Positions 17,607 to 28,894 of a stretch of DNA of 64,000 nucleotides are shown here, one piece after another. Under the pieces are notes generated by a model that worked only from the letters and a program-made list of their open reading frames with translations, was not told where the DNA came from and did not search any database. The stretch spans positions 1 through 64,000 of the forward strand of contig NZ_JAGA01000003.1 in the NCBI RefSeq assembly GCF_000526415.1, given 5' to 3'. Positions within the stretch are counted from its first letter, which is position 1, and each line of letters begins with the position of its first letter. The stretch comes from Kallotenue papyrolyticum. GTDB lineage: Bacteria; Chloroflexota; Chloroflexia; Chloroflexales; Kallotenuaceae. The translations under genes were made by a program, and so were the position numbers.

Positions 17607-19006
17607 GCTTTGCGCCGCAACCTGGCAGTTCACCGCCGGTCGTCCCGGCGCTGCCCTACCTCCAGCGCTGGCGCCGCCTCAGCCGCGCCGCCTGGTTGTA
17701 CCTGCTCCACGCCGCGCTGCTGACCGCCAGCCTGGCGATCGTGCGGCTCTTTTTCAACCTGACGGTGCGCGCGCTAGGCTATCCGCGCACCTTTATCGGC
17801 GTGCTCGATACGGTGTCGATCGCTACAGCGGCGCTGCTCAGCCTGCCACTGTGGTGGCTAGCTACGCGCGCGGGCCCGCGCCGCGCGCTGCTGGTTAGCG
17901 CCGCGCTGCAGACGCTGGGCGTGAGCCTAATCGCGCTGCTGCCGAGCGCGCCGGTACTCATTCTGGCCGTGGCGCTCACCGGCGCAGCCGCCGTGCTGTT
18001 CCAGGTCAGCGCCGCGCCGTTCATGATGCGTCATAGCGATGCGGCCACGCGTGACCATCTGTTCAGCGCCAACTGGGGCATCAACATCGGCCTGGCCGGC
18101 GTTGCCAGCCTGATCGCGGGCCATCTGCCGGCGCTGCTGGGCGGCTGGCTGGGCGTCGGCCCCGAAACGCCGCTGGCCTACCGGGCAACCTTCGGCGTCG
18201 CCGCGCTGGGCCTGGTCCTGGCGTTCGTGCCGCTGGCGCTGCTGCGTCGGCACGACAGCGCACCACCGGCCAGGGTCGCACCCAGGGCTGCGCCTGGCAG
18301 CGCCGCGGCACAACACGACCGGCCACCCGCGCTGCGCCTGGTGGCCTGGCTGCCGGCAGCTCTGCGCGAGCGACTACCGCCGGCACTGCTTCGGCTACTG
18401 GCGCGGCCCTGGAGCCTGATGCGACTGCTGATCTCGCCGCTGCTGATCTCGTTCGGCGCGGCGCTGCTGATCCGCTATCTGGACCTCTTTTTCAAAGAGA
18501 CCTACGCCATTCCCGACAGCACCCTGGGCGCGATCTTCGCCGGCTTCGGCATCGCCACAGGCATGGCCACGCTGTGTGCCCCGCTGCTCTCGCAGCGCAT
18601 CGGCGCGATCCAGACCGTCGCGCTGACCCAGGTGCTGTCGATCCCGTTTCTGCTAACGCTGGGGCTGACGCCGGCACTGGCGCTCGCCGCCGGCGCGGCG
18701 CTGATCCGGCAGGCGCTCTTCAACATGGGCTCGCCGCTCTACGATGCCTTCGCTCTGGCGCAGGTCGAGGAGGAGGCGCGTCCGATCGTCATCGGTCTGA
18801 TCAACGGTGCCTACACCGCCGGCTACCTAGTTGCACCGCTGATCAGCACTACGATCCAGGCGCGCTACGGCTTCGCGCCGCTATTCATCGCCACCAGCAC
18901 GTTCTACTCGCTGGCAGCGATCGCCAACTACCTGCTCTTTATCCGCCCGCTACGGCGCCAGACCACGGCCACGCGCCGCGAGACCCCCTCGGCGATCGAC
19001 GCTTAG
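17603..19006 (+). CDS. Major facilitator superfamily transporter
   Basis: A 467-residue protein with about twelve hydrophobic segments in two halves, separated by a charged loop near residues 210-260 ([17 protein letters not shown]). The first half contains [16 protein letters not shown], an MFS loop 2-3-like basic turn. It is coupled to the upstream C39-like gene by a 4-base overlap, and their products may act together, for example in export of a processed peptide, but this is conjecture. Its stop codon overlaps that of the convergent amylosucrase gene by a few bases, with no terminator between them. The substrate cannot be predicted. Confidence 0.8.
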   Translation: MSFAPQPGSSPPVVPALPYLQRWRRLSRAAWLYLLHAALLTASLAIVRLFFNLTVRALGYPRTFIGVLDTVSIATAALLSLPLWWLATRAGPRRALLVSAALQTLGVSLIALLPSAPVLILAVALTGAAAVLFQVSAAPFMMRHSDAATRDHLFSANWGINIGLAGVASLIAGHLPALLGGWLGVGPETPLAYRATFGVAALGLVLAFVPLALLRRHDSAPPARVAPRAAPGSAAAQHDRPPALRLVAWLPAALRERLPPALLRLLARPWSLMRLLISPLLISFGAALLIRYLDLFFKETYAIPDSTLGAIFAGFGIATGMATLCAPLLSQRIGAIQTVALTQVLSIPFLLTLGLTPALALAAGAALIRQALFNMGSPLYDAFALAQVEEEARPIVIGLINGAYTAGYLVAPLISTTIQARYGFAPLFIATSTFYSLAAIANYLLFIRPLRRQTTATRRETPSAIDA

Positions 19007-20979
19007 GTGGGCATGTCCGCTGCGGCCCATGGCGCCGGTTCGAGCCAGACAAACTGATAGGGCTGCAGCGTCAGGGCTTGATGTGCCGGCACCTGGCGCT
19101 CGCTCACCAGATCGATGAAGTGAATGCCGGGGCCGTACATGCGCAGCAGATTGCCCTCGACGGTCTGCGGCTGCTCCGACACATTGGCCAGCACCAGCAG
19201 CCGGTGCGCCCCATCCTGGCGCACATAGCCGAAGACGTGTTCGTTGTCGGTACGCACCAGCTCCATGGCGCCATCGCGCAGCGCCGGCAGCCGCTGGCGC
19301 AGACGGATCAGCCGCGTCAACGCGCCGAAGATACGCCCGGGCACGCTGGCGGGATCGTGGCGCTGATCGAGAGCGGCCTGGTTGCGCGGCGGACGGTGCA
19401 CCCAGCGGCTATCGGCGGCTTTGGTCGGATCATTGACGTAGCTGTAGTCGTTGAGCGTGCCGAGCTCATCGCCCAGGTAGAGCAGCGGAATGCCGCCAAT
19501 GCTCAGGATGATGCTGTGCAGCAAGACAATGCGGCGAATGGCCAGATCGATCGCGCCGGGATCGCCGGAGCGCAGCGCCCGCTCCAGGCCAGCCAGCGAG
19601 GCCAGCGTGCCCGACACGCGCGCGTCGCCGGTATCGGGATTTTCCTGGAAGGGCAGGCCGCTGGCAAACGAGCCCGGAAAGCGTCCGGTATAGAAGGCGT
19701 TGAGGAATTGGCGATGGCCCCAGGGATCGATACCGACCGCGCGCGCGTCGTTGTCGTCGAAGGTCCAACCGATATCGTCGTGCGAGCGCAGGTAGTTGAC
19801 CCAGGCGCAACCGGACGGCAGGCGAAAGCGATGGCTCAGCGCATGCGCCAGCAGCCTGACCTGGCGCGTCGCCAGCGTCTCCCAAAGCAGCGCCATCAAC
19901 AGCGGATTGTAGGAGAGCTGGCACTCCTGCGGGCTGATGTAGCTCATCACATCGTCGGGATGGACGATCGCCTCGGATTTGAACAGCAGCGCCGGCGCGG
20001 CAACGCGCGCGATCGCGTTGAAGGCCTGGATGATCAGATGCGCTTCCGGCTGGTTTTCGCAACTGGTGCCCAGGCGCTTCCAGATAAAGGCCACTGCGTC
20101 CAGGCGCAGCACGGCCACGCCCACGTTGGCCAGAAAGAGCATCTCCTCGGCCATGGCGCGAAAGACCGCCGGATTGGCATAGTTCAGGTCCCACTGGAAG
20201 CTGTTGAAGGTGGTCCAGACCCAGCGCTGCATGTCCGCGCGCCAGGTGAAGCTGCCGCGCCGCACGCTGGGGAAGATCTCGCGCAGCGTGCGCTCGTAGG
20301 CATCGGGCAGGCTGCGATCGGGAAAGATCAGGTAGAACTCCTGATACTCCGGATCGCCGGCCTGCGCGCGGCGCGCCCACTCGTGCTCGTCCGAGGTGTG
20401 GTTGAAGACGAAATCGAGCACCAGGTTGATGCCCTCGGCCTGCAGCTCATGCGCCAGCGCTGCCAGCTCCTCGATCGTGCCCAGGCGCGGATCGACCTTG
20501 CGGTAGTTGCTGACGGCATAGCCGCCGTCGTTGTTGCCGGCGGGCGCGTCGAAGAGCGGCATCAGATGGAGATAGGTCAGGCCCAGCTCCTTGAAGTAGG
20601 GCACGAAGTCGCGCAGCCGCTGCAGCGTGCCGCAGAAGCGATCGACATAGAGCATGGCGCCCAGCATGCGCTCGGACTGGAACCAGTCGGGATCGGCCTC
20701 GCGCGCGGCGTCGAGCTGCTTGAGCCAGGCGGGACGCGCCTGCCAGCTCGCGGCCATGGCGTGGAGCAACTGTTCCAGGTGGTAGAAAAAGTCGTACTGC
20801 GTGCCGTAGAGGCGGAGCAACAGGCCGAAGAGACGCGGCCACTCGCGATTGAGACGGGCAGCAAAGCCGTCCCAGTCCGCGGGCGTGCCGCCGCGGGCCA
20901 CAAACTCCTGCTGAATGCGCGGCAACAGGCGTTGCAGCGCCTGCGCCGCCTGGCGTTGGGTACGATCATCAAGCTGCAT
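19003..20979 (-). CDS. Amylosucrase (GH13)
   Basis: A 658-residue enzyme that uses sucrose to extend alpha-1,4-glucan and releases fructose. It shows the amylosucrase forms of the GH13 motifs: [16 protein letters not shown], the nucleophile Asp in [15 protein letters not shown], the acid/base Glu in [13 protein letters not shown] and the transition-state Asp in [14 protein letters not shown]. The N-terminal helical domain (about 90 residues) and the length also fit. It has no signal peptide, so it acts in the cytosol. The start at 20979 follows GAGGAG closely; longer in-frame starts cross the divergent promoter region. It is divergent from glgA-glgC, which suggests joint control of glucan storage. 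Sucrose hydrolase is the nearest alternative. Confidence 0.92.
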   Translation of the reverse strand: MQLDDRTQRQAAQALQRLLPRIQQEFVARGGTPADWDGFAARLNREWPRLFGLLLRLYGTQYDFFYHLEQLLHAMAASWQARPAWLKQLDAAREADPDWFQSERMLGAMLYVDRFCGTLQRLRDFVPYFKELGLTYLHLMPLFDAPAGNNDGGYAVSNYRKVDPRLGTIEELAALAHELQAEGINLVLDFVFNHTSDEHEWARRAQAGDPEYQEFYLIFPDRSLPDAYERTLREIFPSVRRGSFTWRADMQRWVWTTFNSFQWDLNYANPAVFRAMAEEMLFLANVGVAVLRLDAVAFIWKRLGTSCENQPEAHLIIQAFNAIARVAAPALLFKSEAIVHPDDVMSYISPQECQLSYNPLLMALLWETLATRQVRLLAHALSHRFRLPSGCAWVNYLRSHDDIGWTFDDNDARAVGIDPWGHRQFLNAFYTGRFPGSFASGLPFQENPDTGDARVSGTLASLAGLERALRSGDPGAIDLAIRRIVLLHSIILSIGGIPLLYLGDELGTLNDYSYVNDPTKAADSRWVHRPPRNQAALDQRHDPASVPGRIFGALTRLIRLRQRLPALRDGAMELVRTDNEHVFGYVRQDGAHRLLVLANVSEQPQTVEGNLLRMYGPGIHFIDLVSERQVPAHQALTLQPYQFVWLEPAPWAAADMPT

Positions 20980-21028
20980 AGCGCTCCTCGGTCGGTGCCG
21001 GCTGCCTGCCGGCACGGATCGAGGCTGT

Positions 21029-21057
21029 AGTATCGCCGATCCGCCCGCGCCTGTCCA
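21029..21057 (-). promoter_or_regulatory. Promoter of amylosucrase
   Basis: On the minus strand TGGACA (21052-21057) and GATACT (21029-21034) are 17 bases apart, giving a leader of about 45 bases. The glgA promoter on the other strand of this 184-base gap is less clear; TAAGAT near 21096 is a possible -10 box. Confidence 0.55.
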
Positions 21058-21163
21058 CCACCTGCAGGGCCTTATCGCGCGCGACGAATTCCTGCTAAGA
21101 TAGTAGCGCACGCCGGAGCGCTGGCGCGCAGGGCGCCCGCCCGGCCAAGCAAGGAGGCGCGCC

Positions 21164-22440
21164 GTGACCGATCTCCGCGGAGTCGTGATCTGTACCAACG
21201 AATACCCGCCCAACGTGTACGGCGGCGCGGGGGTGCACGTCGAATACCTGTCGCGCGAGCTGGCGCGACTCGTCCCGGTCGAAGTGCGCTGCTTCGGCGA
21301 TCAGCGCCTGGAGCAGGAGCGGCTGCGCGTGCGCGGCTACCAGGGCTGGGAAGCGCTGAAGCACAACACCGATCCGCGCTTCACCGGCGCGCTGGACGCC
21401 TTTGCGCGCAGCCTGGCGATGGCCAAGGATCCGTTGCAGGCCGATGTGGTGCACTGCCACACCTGGTACACCGACATGGCCGGCTTCATCGCCCGGCTGC
21501 TGTGGGATGTGCCGCTGGTGCTGACGATCCACTCGCTCGAACCGCTGCGTCCCTGGAAGGTCGAACAGCTCGGCAACGCCTACCACCTCAGCAGCTGGAT
21601 GGAGCGCACCGCGATCGAGGGCGCCGATGCGGTGGTCGCCGTTTCGCAGGAGACGCGCAAGGATGTGCTGCGCCTGTTCAACATCGCGCCGGAGCGCGTG
21701 CATGTGATCCACAACGGCATCGATCTGGAGCAGTACCGGCCCACGTCCGCCAGCGATGCGCTGGAGCGGCGCGGCGTCGATCCCCGGCGGCCCTACGTAC
21801 TGTTCGTGGGACGCATCACACGCCAAAAGGGCATCATCCACCTGGTCAATGCCATCCCCTACCTGGATCGCTCGCTGCAGGTGGTGCTGTGCGCCGGCGC
21901 GCCCGACACGCCCGAGATCGGGCGCGAGATGGAAGCGCGCGTGGCCGAGGTCAGCCGCAGTCGCGACGGCGTGATCTGGATCCGCGAGATGCTGCCGCGC
22001 GAGGAGGTGATCCAGTTCTACTCGCACGCGGCGGTCTTCTGCTGCCCATCGGTGTACGAACCCTTCGGCATCATCAACCTGGAAGCCATGGCCTGCGAAA
22101 CGGCAGTGGTCGCCTCGGCGGTCGGCGGCATTCCGGAGGTGGTCGTGCACGGCGAGACCGGCCTGCTGGTCGATCTCGAGCTGCGGCCAGGCACCTTCGA
22201 TCCGGTCGATGCGGAACAGTTCTCGCGCGATCTGGCCGCGGCGATCAACCGCCTGGCGCTCGATCCCGAGCTGCGCCAACAGATGGGCCGCAACGGCCGC
22301 CGCCGCGTCGAGCAGCACTTCAGTTGGGCCGCCATCGCGCAGCAGACGCTGGCACTCTATCGCGCGCTGGTGGCGGCACGCAGCCGCCAGCCGGCTTCAC
22401 CCCAAGCCGACCGGCGCGCACAACCGGCGGAGGAGGAGCT

Positions 22441-22444
<4 letters not shown>
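21164..22444 (+). CDS. glgA: Glycogen synthase, GlgA/GlgM-type GT4
   Basis: A 426-residue GT-B glycosyltransferase of the type often named glgA in actinobacteria and Chloroflexi. It has [18 protein letters not shown] (glucan-synthase N-terminal loop), [18 protein letters not shown] and the EX7E-type [13 protein letters not shown]. It uses ADP-glucose to lengthen alpha-glucan; related proteins (GlgM) make maltose-1-phosphate instead, and the sequence alone does not decide. The start is GTG at 21164, 6 bases after AAGGAGG. Its stop overlaps the ATG of glgC, which makes the donor, so a common operon is clear. Confidence 0.88.
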
Positions 22445-23715
<1,271 letters not shown>

Positions 23716-23736
23716 GCAGCGCGCATGCACGGCGGA

Positions 23737-23761
23737 GGCAGCTCCCGCGGCGGGAGCTGCC
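23737..23761. terminator. Hairpin between convergent glgC and the small-protein gene
   Basis: GGCAGCTCCCG and its complement form an 11-bp stem with a 3-base loop, 21 bases after the glgC stop. No T-tract follows on either strand, but the position between two convergent genes fits a bidirectional terminator. Confidence 0.5.
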
Positions 23762-23770
23762 GTGGCGTGA

Positions 23771-24244
23771 TCAGCGCCGGCCCAGGACCCGGCTGGCCAG
23801 GATCGCCGCGCCGCCGGCTAGCAACAGGCGCGCGGCCCGGCTGTTGAGCGGCGAGTCCGGGCCAACCAACTGCTCCAGCAGATCGGCGTCCTCGCGCGCG
23901 GCGCGGCGCGTCATGCGCGCCAGCTCCTGGGGCTCTGCCGCCTGCTCCAGCGGCAGATGCTCCGGATAGCCCTGGAAGGGCCGCGACGGATCGCGGGTGG
24001 CCTCCTGGTAGCGCTGCGCCAGGGCACGCCGCTCCTCCGGCGATAGGCGCGTAAACGGCTCCTGATCGCCATAGTCCGTATCGTCGCGCACCTGGGCCAT
24101 CAGCTCGCGGTAGCGCCGCGCCGCTTCGGCATCCGAGATCGAATCGGGGTCCTCCTGGTAGCGGCGGGCGAACTCCTGATACTCCTCCTGCCGCCGGCGG
24201 TCCTGGCCCAAAAACTGGTTGAGCTGGTCGAAAATGCGCTCCAT
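23771..24244 (-). CDS. Small charged protein of unknown function with hydrophobic C-terminus
   Basis: A 157-residue protein, rich in Glu, Arg and Gln (QFLGQDRRRQEEYQEFARRY), with short helical repeats of YRELMAQVRDD type and a C-terminal hydrophobic segment (ARLLLAGGAAILASRVLG) that could be a tail anchor. A good GGAGGAG ribosome-binding site precedes the ATG. It follows ctaG on the same strand after 80 bases. I do not recognise the family and give no function. Confidence 0.75.
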   Translation of the reverse strand: MERIFDQLNQFLGQDRRRQEEYQEFARRYQEDPDSISDAEAARRYRELMAQVRDDTDYGDQEPFTRLSPEERRALAQRYQEATRDPSRPFQGYPEHLPLEQAAEPQELARMTRRAAREDADLLEQLVGPDSPLNSRAARLLLAGGAAILASRVLGRR

Positions 24245-24324
24245 GGCTTGCTCCTCCTGCTACACGCCAGCCCGGCGCTGGCAAGGGCACAAGGAGCAAG
24301 TTACAGACCACAGCGGCGGGCTGT

Positions 24325-25176
24325 TCAACGCTTCAACATGTGATAGGCCGGCTCATCGGCCTCCAGGCCGAGCCAGCGGAAGAAGCGCGCCGTGAGCACC
24401 GCCAGCATGATCAACGCGCCGCCCAGCCACATGATCAGACCGGCGATCTGCTGGTCGGTAAGCGGCGCGAGGCCCCACATGCGCGGCGCGGCGGCATAGA
24501 AGGGGTAGAGCGGCGCGGGGGCAAAAGTGATCAGCGCGCCCAGGATCGTCGGCACGATCGTCTGCGCAAAGAGATAGACGATCTGCACCGGCAGCGCGGC
24601 GCGGGGCAGACGCGCCGACGGACTGAAGATCGGCCACCAGGTGAGCAGCGCTGTAGCGAGCAACAGGCTGTGCTCCAGGCCATGCACCAACGGACGGCCG
24701 AGCGCCGCCTGGTAGAACTGCGGCGCGTGCCACAGTGCGAAGACGGCGTTGAAGACCAAAAACGCCACCAGCGGCGTGGTCAGCGCGCGCGCAAGCGGCA
24801 GCACGCCACGCCAAAGCAGCAGACGATCGACCAGCCAGGAGGGCAGCCCCGTAAGCAGCAGCGGCGGTGCGACCATCGTCACCAGCAGATGCTGGAGCAT
24901 ATGCGCGCTGAAGAGGTAGTAATCGCTCAGTTCGTGGAGCGGGCCCTGCAGCGCGACAAACAGCACCAGCAGCCCGAGCAGGAAGCGGCCCAGCGGCACG
25001 CGCGCATTGTCCGGCGCCCATCCGGCGCGCCGGCGCCATGGCCCGACGGCATACAGGTACAGCGCGCCGATCAGCGTTAGGCCGGTCAGCACCGCGGGCT
25101 CGATGATCAGCCACGAGCCCTGGTGCGGCGCGAACGGATGGCCCACAATCGCGATCAGCTCCAGCCAGCTGCCCAT
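24325..25176 (-). CDS. ctaG: Cytochrome c oxidase assembly factor CtaG (caa3_CtaG type)
   Basis: A 283-residue membrane protein with seven hydrophobic segments. Family features are FSAHMLQHLLVTMVAPPLLLTGLP and AVFALWHAPQFYQAAL, with conserved histidines in membrane or loop positions. In Bacillus this factor is needed to form active caa3 oxidase, likely by handling copper. It lies at the end of the cta operon, 63 bases after the stress-protein gene, which supports the role. Confidence 0.88.
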   Translation of the reverse strand: MGSWLELIAIVGHPFAPHQGSWLIIEPAVLTGLTLIGALYLYAVGPWRRRAGWAPDNARVPLGRFLLGLLVLFVALQGPLHELSDYYLFSAHMLQHLLVTMVAPPLLLTGLPSWLVDRLLLWRGVLPLARALTTPLVAFLVFNAVFALWHAPQFYQAALGRPLVHGLEHSLLLATALLTWWPIFSPSARLPRAALPVQIVYLFAQTIVPTILGALITFAPAPLYPFYAAAPRMWGLAPLTDQQIAGLIMWLGGALIMLAVLTARFFRWLGLEADEPAYHMLKR

Positions 25177-25239
25177 AGCCTGCCCACCGCGCGCCGGACG
25201 CGCCTGAGGCGCGCTCCCCGAGCGGCCTCAGCGCGTTGG

Positions 25240-25797
25240 CTACGAAACATCCTTTAGCCCCGATGTATCGCCCAGGTCGGTTGACTGATCCAGATAGGAG
25301 CGCACGCCGGTCACGCCCAGCGCGCGCAACACCTGCTCAGCGGCGCCGGCTGCCTCGGCATCCGCCACGCGCACGGCGATCACGGCCTGGCCCTCGCGCA
25401 GCGGTGCGCTATAACGGTCGATGATCTGACGCGCCACCGTCTCAGAAGCGAACGCGCCACTCAACGCGCCGACAAAAGCGCCCGCGCCGCCGAACAGGCC
25501 CAGCAGGATGCCGGCGCCCAGCACCGGCCCGATGCCGGGAATGGCCAGCGTCGCCAGCCCGGCCAGCAGTCCGGCGCCTCCGCCGATCGCGGCGCCCTTG
25601 GCCGCGCCCGCGGCCACCTCATGCGCACCCTGGCCGGTCTGATCATCAGCCTGACGCAGTTCCGCCGACGCCTCAGCGCCCGCAGCCATGACGATCGAGA
25701 GATCCTCCTGCGCATACCCGCGGCTGCGCAGCTCGGCCACCACCCGCTCGGCGTTGGCCCGATCGGGCACCAGCCCTACAACGAGCACATCCGGCAT
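25240..25797 (-). CDS. General-stress-protein-like protein with glycine-zipper region
   Basis: A 185-residue protein. The N-terminal 45 residues form a GSP17M-like alpha/beta unit (VLVVGLVPDRANAERVVAEL). A Gly/Ala-rich pair of hydrophobic helices follows (AGLLAGLATLAIPGIGPVL; LLGLFGGAGAFVGALSG), then a C-terminal alpha/beta unit (VIAVRVADAEAAGAAEQVL). Such proteins are linked to general stress but have no proven role. The start at 25797 is set by GAGGAGGAT upstream. It lies between coxIV-type and ctaG genes in the oxidase operon, so it may sit in the membrane next to the oxidase, which is only an inference. Confidence 0.7.
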   Translation of the reverse strand: MPDVLVVGLVPDRANAERVVAELRSRGYAQEDLSIVMAAGAEASAELRQADDQTGQGAHEVAAGAAKGAAIGGGAGLLAGLATLAIPGIGPVLGAGILLGLFGGAGAFVGALSGAFASETVARQIIDRYSAPLREGQAVIAVRVADAEAAGAAEQVLRALGVTGVRSYLDQSTDLGDTSGLKDVS

Positions 25798-25826
25798 ATC
25801 ATCCTCCTCGCGCTGCGCGGCCGCGC

Positions 25827-26174
25827 TCAGTTCACCAGGCTGGCATGGTAGGCGAACAGCAGGATAAAGGCGATGACGCACAACGCGCCCAGGAAAAACC
25901 CTGCCACGAACAGAAACGAGAACCAGCGGCTGTCGAAGCGCAAGTGCATATAGAACAACAGCACCATCGCGCCCTTCAACGTCGAGAGCACCAGCAGGAC
26001 CGCGATCTGTGCCCAGGCCGGGAAGCCGCGCGTCACCAGGAAACTGGCAGCCACCTCGATGACGGTGATCACGAACAGGATCAGGCCAACCGTAACATAG
26101 GTGCGCGGTGTGGGAAAGGCATGCGTCGCATGACCGCCCGGCACCTGGGATGGGGAGAGGGCATCGCGCGCCAT
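25827..26174 (-). CDS. ctaF: Cytochrome c oxidase subunit IV (prokaryotic COX4 type)
   Basis: A 115-residue protein with three membrane segments: TVGLILFVITVIEVAASFL, AQIAVLLVLSTLKGAMVLLFYMH (split by a conserved Lys) and FVAGFFLGALCVIAFILLF. The YMHLRFD motif is typical of this subunit. It stabilises the oxidase core. AAAGGAAG precedes the ATG. It follows ctaE by 21 bases in the operon. Confidence 0.88.
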   Translation of the reverse strand: MARDALSPSQVPGGHATHAFPTPRTYVTVGLILFVITVIEVAASFLVTRGFPAWAQIAVLLVLSTLKGAMVLLFYMHLRFDSRWFSFLFVAGFFLGALCVIAFILLFAYHASLVN

Positions 26175-26195
26175 GGGTACACTTCCTTTCGCAGG

Positions 26196-26954
26196 CTAGA
26201 TCAGGTACACCAGCGTAAAGATGGCCACCCACACCAGATCGACGAAGTGCCAGTACAGGCCGGCCAGCTCCAACGTCAGGGCGTTGGCCGAGGTGAGCGC
26301 GCCACGCAACGACATCCCCAGCACGATCGACAGCCACAGCACGCCGATGGCAACGTGCGTGCCATGAAAGCCGGTCAGCGTGAAAAAGGTCGAGCCGAAG
26401 ACGCTGGTGCTCCAGGTAGTGGGCTTGGGCGGCGACTCCTCAAAGGTCGCGCCGGGATACTCCTCCCGCAGATGGGCGCGCTCCTGCTCCAGATGATGCT
26501 CAACGACGCCCCGGCGGATCACGCGGCCATCGGGCTGCGTGATCGTGATTGTAACGAAATGCTCGTTGAACATCTTGTTGAACTCGAAGACCTGGCCGCC
26601 CAGAAAGGTCAGGCCCAGCGCGATCGTCGCGGCGAGCCAGATGCGCTCCCACCTGCGGTCATCGCGCTCGGTGGCGGCGTGGGCCAGCACCATGGTTAGG
26701 CTGCTCATCAGCAGCACAAAGGCCAGTCCCGAGACCAGCAGCAGATCGAAGTAGGCGTGCGGCGGCGGGCCGCCCTGCTCGATGTTGCGGCCCTTCAGGG
26801 CCAGATACGCGGCGATCAGGCCCGAAAAGAACATCACCTCGGAGCTGATGAAGGTCCACAGCCCCACCTTGCGACTATTGAGGCCCAGCGCCGTCGGCGG
26901 GTGACCCGCGTGAGCGGACGCGGGCTGATCTCCATGCGCGGCTGCATGCGCCAT
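26196..26954 (-). CDS. ctaE: Cytochrome c oxidase subunit III
   Basis: A 252-residue membrane subunit with seven segments. It carries VGLWTFISSEVMFFSGLIAA, FTLTGFHGTHVAIGVLWL and the C-terminal GLYWHFVDLVWVAIFTLVYL, the family hallmark. Between membrane segments 3 and 4 there is a soluble insert of about 60 residues (EHFVTITITQPDGRVI to PPKPTTWST), longer than in the usual subunit III; it would face the outside or inside loop and is a point of interest. It is encoded between ctaD and ctaF. Confidence 0.93.
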   Translation of the reverse strand: MAHAAAHGDQPASAHAGHPPTALGLNSRKVGLWTFISSEVMFFSGLIAAYLALKGRNIEQGGPPPHAYFDLLLVSGLAFVLLMSSLTMVLAHAATERDDRRWERIWLAATIALGLTFLGGQVFEFNKMFNEHFVTITITQPDGRVIRRGVVEHHLEQERAHLREEYPGATFEESPPKPTTWSTSVFGSTFFTLTGFHGTHVAIGVLWLSIVLGMSLRGALTSANALTLELAGLYWHFVDLVWVAIFTLVYLI

Positions 26955-27002
26955 AGGCTCTCCTGTGCCGGGCGGCGGCGCAGCGACGGTCCGCCGCCGG
27001 CG

Positions 27003-28847
27003 CTAATCTCTGGCCGCCTGACTAGCCAGACCAGCAATTCCGATGAAGACGATCGACAGGCCAAGCACAATGAACAGGATCGATGCGTAGAGCAGCGCAT
27101 AGGCGGCCATCGTCAAGCCGAAGGCCAGCACGATCGGGTAGAAGGTTGGTGGCGGCAGATGAACCGCCTGTGGCGGCTCCGCCTCCGGGCGACCGGCCGC
27201 CACCGCATCGCGTGGCGTGGTCAGCGGCGCGCCCTCGCCGTATTTCAGATCCCACACCGGGCGGCGGCTGCGGATCAGCGGCAGGCGATCGAAGTTGTGC
27301 GCCGGTGGCGGCGAGGTGGTCGCCCACTCCAGGGTATGGCCGTCCCAGGGATCGTTATCGGCGCGTTGGCCGTAGCGCGCCGAAAGCCAGACGTTCCACA
27401 AAAAGACCAGCACGGACAGGCCGATCGTCAGCGCGCCCAGCGAGGCGACCAGGTTCCACGTATCCCACCCCAGGCCGTGGGCATAGGTCCAGGTGCGGCG
27501 CGGCATGCCGATCATGCCCAGATAGTGCATCGGAAAGAAGGTCACGTTGAAGCCGATGAACATCAACCAGAACTGGAGCTTGCCCAACCGCTCGCCGAGC
27601 ATGTGCCCGAACATCTTGGGCCACCAGTAGTAGAAGCCGGCAAACAGGCCCAGCACCGCCGCGCTGACCAGAACGTAGTGAAAATGGGCCACGACGAAGT
27701 AGGTGTCGGTCAGCTGCAGATCGAGCGGCGGCGAGGCCAGCATCACACCGGTGATCCCGCCGATGATGAACATGACAATGAAGCCGACCGCAAAGTACAG
27801 CGGCGGCTTGAAGTTGAGCGAGCCACCCCACAGCGTCGCGATCCAGTTGAAGATTTTGACGCCGGTCGGCACAGCGATCAGCATCGACGTCGCGGCAAAA
27901 GCAGCATTGGCCAGCGGCCCCATACCGACCGCAAACATATGGTGGGCCCAGACGGTAAAGCCCAGAAAGCCGATCGCCACGCTGGAATAGGCGATAAAGG
28001 CATAGCCGAAGATCGGCTTGCGGGCAAAGACCGGCAGCACCTCCGAGATGATGCCAAAGATCGGCAAGATCATAATGTACACTTCGGGATGGCCGAAAAA
28101 CCAGAAGAGGTGCTGCCACAACAGCGGATCGCCGCCGCGCTCGGGGATGAAAAAGGCGGTGCCGAAGTTGCGATCGAAGTAGAGCATGATCAGCCCGACC
28201 GTGACGCTGGGCAGCGCCCAGATCAACAGAAAGGCGGTCACCAACTGGCCCCAGACAAACAGCGGCATGCGCCCAAAGCTCATGCCCGGCGCACGCAGGT
28301 TGAAGACGGTCACAATGAAGTTGATCGCGCCCAGGGTTGAAGCCACGCCGGTGAGCAACAGGCCCAGGATCCAGAAATCCACAGCGTTGGTTGGCGAGGT
28401 CGCCGACAGCGGCGCGTAGGCGAACCAGCCCGCATCGGGCGCGCCACCCAGCGCAAACGAGCTGAGCAGCAACAGACCGCCGAACAGAAAGAGCCAGTAG
28501 CTCAAGGCGTTGAGCCGCGGAAAGGCCATGTCGTTGGCGCCGATCATCAGCGGCACCAGGTAGTTGCCCAGCCCGACGTTGAGCGGCATGATCGCCAGAA
28601 AGACCATGATCGTGCCGTGCATCGTGAACAGCTCGTTGTAGAGCTGTGGACTGAGGAAGGTGTTTTCGGCACGCGCTAGTTGCAGGCGGATCAGCAGCGC
28701 GTCGAGACCGCCGATCAAAAAGAAGGCGATCGCGGTCGCCACATACATCAGACCGATCTTTTTGTGATCGACGGTGGTGATCCACTCCCAGGCGACAGCC
28801 AACCAACGGCGTCTCGTTTCCGGGACGGGAACGGCGGTCGTGGTCAT
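27003..28847 (-). CDS. ctaD: Cytochrome c oxidase subunit I
   Basis: A 614-residue subunit with about 14 membrane segments. It binds heme a and the heme a3-CuB site where O2 is reduced. Visible ligands and channel motifs include the MHGTIMVFLAIMP region, FGHPEVYIMILPIFG (CuB His and the D-channel Glu of A1-type oxidases), VWAHHMFAVGMG (two CuB His) and VVAHFHYVLVSA (heme ligands). The C-terminal extension after residue 500 has two more hydrophobic segments, as in caa3 enzymes. It lies between ctaC and ctaE. Confidence 0.96.
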   Translation of the reverse strand: MTTTAVPVPETRRRWLAVAWEWITTVDHKKIGLMYVATAIAFFLIGGLDALLIRLQLARAENTFLSPQLYNELFTMHGTIMVFLAIMPLNVGLGNYLVPLMIGANDMAFPRLNALSYWLFLFGGLLLLSSFALGGAPDAGWFAYAPLSATSPTNAVDFWILGLLLTGVASTLGAINFIVTVFNLRAPGMSFGRMPLFVWGQLVTAFLLIWALPSVTVGLIMLYFDRNFGTAFFIPERGGDPLLWQHLFWFFGHPEVYIMILPIFGIISEVLPVFARKPIFGYAFIAYSSVAIGFLGFTVWAHHMFAVGMGPLANAAFAATSMLIAVPTGVKIFNWIATLWGGSLNFKPPLYFAVGFIVMFIIGGITGVMLASPPLDLQLTDTYFVVAHFHYVLVSAAVLGLFAGFYYWWPKMFGHMLGERLGKLQFWLMFIGFNVTFFPMHYLGMIGMPRRTWTYAHGLGWDTWNLVASLGALTIGLSVLVFLWNVWLSARYGQRADNDPWDGHTLEWATTSPPPAHNFDRLPLIRSRRPVWDLKYGEGAPLTTPRDAVAAGRPEAEPPQAVHLPPPTFYPIVLAFGLTMAAYALLYASILFIVLGLSIVFIGIAGLASQAARD

Positions 28848-28894
28848 AGCGCGCTCCTTCTGGCTCCGGTGGGCGGTTCAGCGCCTGACGCGGT

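Noticed and set aside
25798-26337. Extension of the stress-protein frame to 26337
   Set aside because: It overlaps ctaF and ctaE; the start at 25797 has a strong ribosome-binding site.
26757-28340. 527-residue antisense frame over ctaE and ctaD
   Set aside because: High-GC shadow with His/Gln/Arg-rich nonsense composition; ctaE and ctaD on the other strand are certain.
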